Shown here: positions 60,614-64,000 of the stretch, piece after piece | Position numbering within the stretch: position 1 is the stretch's first letter | Layout: every line of letters begins with the position of its first letter | Assembly (NCBI GenBank): GCA_963975425.1 | Contig: CAXBGS010000002.1 | Location: forward strand, 682,001 to 746,000 | From: CAXBGS01 sp963975425 | GTDB lineage: Bacteria > Planctomycetota > Planctomycetia > Pirellulales > Pirellulaceae | DNA length: 64,000 bases | Direction: 5' to 3' | Made by a program: the position numbers and the translations under genes | Notes under the pieces: generated by a model | Databases searched by the model: none | What the model was told of the DNA's origin: nothing | Seen by the model: only the letters and a program-made list of their open reading frames with translations

Positions 60614-61855
60614 ATGTCACACACGCGTACAAAGGATCGAACCGGCTTTACTCTCGTTGAGTTGCTGGTTGTGATCGCCATCATTGGCGTGATGGTCGGC
60701 CTGTTGTTGCCTGCCGTGCAGGCGGCCCGCGAGGCTGCCCGGCGGATGAGCTGCAGCAACAATTTCAAACAGCTGGGACTTGGGCTGCACAACTACCACG
60801 CCGCTTACAACTCGTTGCCAATTCAAGGTAACGGGCCAACGAACGAAACGACCGACGACTGGCGAACGGCCGGCGCAAACCCGTGGTCACCCGCGGCTGC
60901 CCCGCTGACGTTCACACAGCAACGTCGCAGCATGCTGGTCGGCTTGCTTCCATTTATCGAGCAACAAGCGTTGCATGAAGTGATTTCGAATCCGCATGTC
61001 GATCCAGATACCGGGTGGATGTGGCCTGCCGGTGGACCATCAACGATTCAGATTCGTTACAAGCCTTGGGCGACGGATATTCCAACCCTCCGCTGCCCGA
61101 GCGACCCTGGTCGCGGATTGCCCGCGATGGGGCGAACCAATTATGGCGCTTGCATGGGCGATGGAGTGAACCGCGGTAACGGTGGAATCTCGACATTCAA
61201 CATGATGTTAGGTGCTTGGCAGAACGGGACCAACAATGGCCGGATGCAACAAGTTCGTGTCGGACAGCGCGGCATGTTTGTCCCGCGCAAGATGATGAAC
61301 TTCCGTGATACGCTTGATGGTCTTTCCAACACCATCATGATGGGTGAAATGGCGACCGACCTTGGCGACAATGCCATCACCACCGCTGGTCGACAATTCA
61401 CCGGTACGAACATCTGGACCGGCTCGATCTTGGATCCGGGTATTTGTCAGGCCGACGTCGACCCGTTGCGACCCCAATTTTGGTTGCCGGGAACAGACTT
61501 GGTTGGCAACGGCGTTCGCCGCGGGTACCGATGGGCGGATTATCTGCCGATTCAGACTCAAGTCAACACGATTCTGCCACCCAACGGTACGGTTTGCTTG
61601 ACGCGAAACCATGGTTCCGATGGTGTGGTGACTGTCAGCAGCCGGCACCAAGGTGGTGCTCATGTGCTGATGGGCGACGGCGCGGTACGGTTCGTCACCG
61701 CGTCGATCGAGGCGGGCAACCGCAACGCGTCGACGGTCTGGTACCAGAACGGAATGAGCCAGAGCGTTCTGCCACCCGGCTCGCAAAGCCCCTACGGACT
61801 TTGGGGTGCCCTCGGCACGCGTGCAACGAAAGAAATTATCGACGAAGAGTTCTAA
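60614..61855 (+). CDS. DUF1559 protein with type IV pilin-like N terminus
   Basis: A 413-residue protein with the type IV pilin/pseudopilin prepilin motif at residues 11-20 (GFTLVELLVV, cleavage after G11) and the DUF1559 opening IIGVMVGLLLPAVQAAREAA, then ARRMSCSNNFKQLGLGLHNY. The C terminus holds the DUF1559 GGAHVLMGDGAVRFVTASIE box. The family is planctomycete-specific, processed like pseudopilins and probably displayed on the surface; reaction unknown. AGGAG at 60603-60607 supports the ATG at 60614. A strong intrinsic terminator follows at 61881-61908. Confidence 0.93.
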   Translation: MSHTRTKDRTGFTLVELLVVIAIIGVMVGLLLPAVQAAREAARRMSCSNNFKQLGLGLHNYHAAYNSLPIQGNGPTNETTDDWRTAGANPWSPAAAPLTFTQQRRSMLVGLLPFIEQQALHEVISNPHVDPDTGWMWPAGGPSTIQIRYKPWATDIPTLRCPSDPGRGLPAMGRTNYGACMGDGVNRGNGGISTFNMMLGAWQNGTNNGRMQQVRVGQRGMFVPRKMMNFRDTLDGLSNTIMMGEMATDLGDNAITTAGRQFTGTNIWTGSILDPGICQADVDPLRPQFWLPGTDLVGNGVRRGYRWADYLPIQTQVNTILPPNGTVCLTRNHGSDGVVTVSSRHQGGAHVLMGDGAVRFVTASIEAGNRNASTVWYQNGMSQSVLPPGSQSPYGLWGALGTRATKEIIDEEF

Positions 61856-61880
61856 CGCTTTGGATCGATATCTGAAAACG

Positions 61881-61912
61881 AAGCCCCGTCTGTTCGCAGG
61901 CGGGGCTTTTTA
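61881..61912 (+). terminator. Rho-independent terminator with UUCG tetraloop
   Basis: AAGCCCCGTCTG (61881-61892) and CAGGCGGGGCTT (61897-61908) form a 12-bp stem (one T-G wobble) closed by TTCG, followed by TTTT at 61907-61911. It ends the lipoprotein/DUF1559 transcript, 26 nt after the DUF1559 stop. Confidence 0.93.
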
Positions 61913-62040
61913 ATGAGCCGTAAGCAGCATCAAGCAAAGCTCGAGATGCCGCCACAAAAATAGCACATAACATCAACACCGCGCGATGGCGTGTCACGAC
62001 GCTATCCATAGTCCAACCAACAACGCCTACCACAAAGACA

Positions 62041-64000
<1,960 letters not shown>

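Overview
This 64 kb window looks like a chromosome segment of a planctomycete, most like Rhodopirellula and its relatives in the Pirellulales. The basis is gene content. Two DUF1549/DUF1553 haem proteins are each paired with a Tat-exported DUF1501 protein, and one DUF1592-type haem protein is paired with a DUF1552 protein. There are also seven exported sulfatases, a DUF1559 pseudopilin-like protein, two proteins typical of planctomycete envelopes (SHD1 and FG-GAP/TPR types), and a GC-rich intergenic repeat array containing AGCCGCGACGCGTAAGCGGC. No rRNA, tRNA, CRISPR array, transposase or phage gene was found. The identification rests on family recognition, not on a database search.

Layout, left to right. 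Positions 1-3.5 kb, plus strand: the tail of an unidentified gene, a TatD-like hydrolase resembling EboB, and an SLC12-like transporter. 3.6-13.8 kb, minus strand: a long co-directional block, read from the right as DUF1549 haem protein, DUF1501 protein, three sulfatases and XdhC. Within it, junctions overlap by 11 nt (DUF1549/DUF1501) and 1 nt (two sulfatases). 14.3-18.9 kb, minus strand: an ABC ATPase and permease, a CvpA-like membrane protein and a hypothetical protein. 19.1-21.1 kb, plus strand: a DUF2141 protein and a sulfatase, followed by a 355-bp array of 39/40-bp repeats. 21.6-23.3 kb, minus strand: an SHD1 protein. 23.6-27.6 kb, plus strand: the DUF1592/DUF1552 pair, convergent with a DUF2071 protein, then a desaturase. 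29.8-33.8 kb, minus strand: a second DUF1501/DUF1549 pair, divergent from a 1587-residue multidomain haem protein (34.1-38.8 kb). 39-43 kb: small exported proteins, a PQQ-type propeller and a CelD-like acetyltransferase. 43.6-50.1 kb, plus strand: a compact glycan block of two paralogous sulfatases, a glycosidase-like propeller and another sulfatase. 50.2-55.5 kb, minus strand: DapA-like, enolase-superfamily and SSS transporter genes that overlap each other, then a Gfo/Idh/MocA oxidoreductase. 55.7-58.7 kb, plus strand: an FG-GAP haem lipoprotein and a TPR protein. 59-60.2 kb: a XylR-like AraC regulator. 60.4 kb to the end, plus strand: a small lipoprotein, a DUF1559 protein with a strong terminator, and a large FAD-dependent oxidoreductase running off the right edge.

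Taken together, the window is mostly an inventory for taking apart sulfated polysaccharides and sugar acids outside the cytoplasm. Sulfatases and a glycosidase remove sulfate and sugars, exported haem/DUF pairs probably act at the envelope, and the DapA/enolase/SSS/Gfo-Idh block would import and degrade an acidic sugar. The substrate is not known.

The least explained signals are a minus-strand terminator with no gene behind it near 38.95 kb, a four-unit 16-bp repeat that places stop codons in all six frames between convergent genes near 39.7 kb, several in-frame tandem expansions, three sulfatases with non-canonical formylglycine motifs, and catalytic-residue substitutions in the DapA-like protein and in the SGNH domain of the 1587-residue protein.
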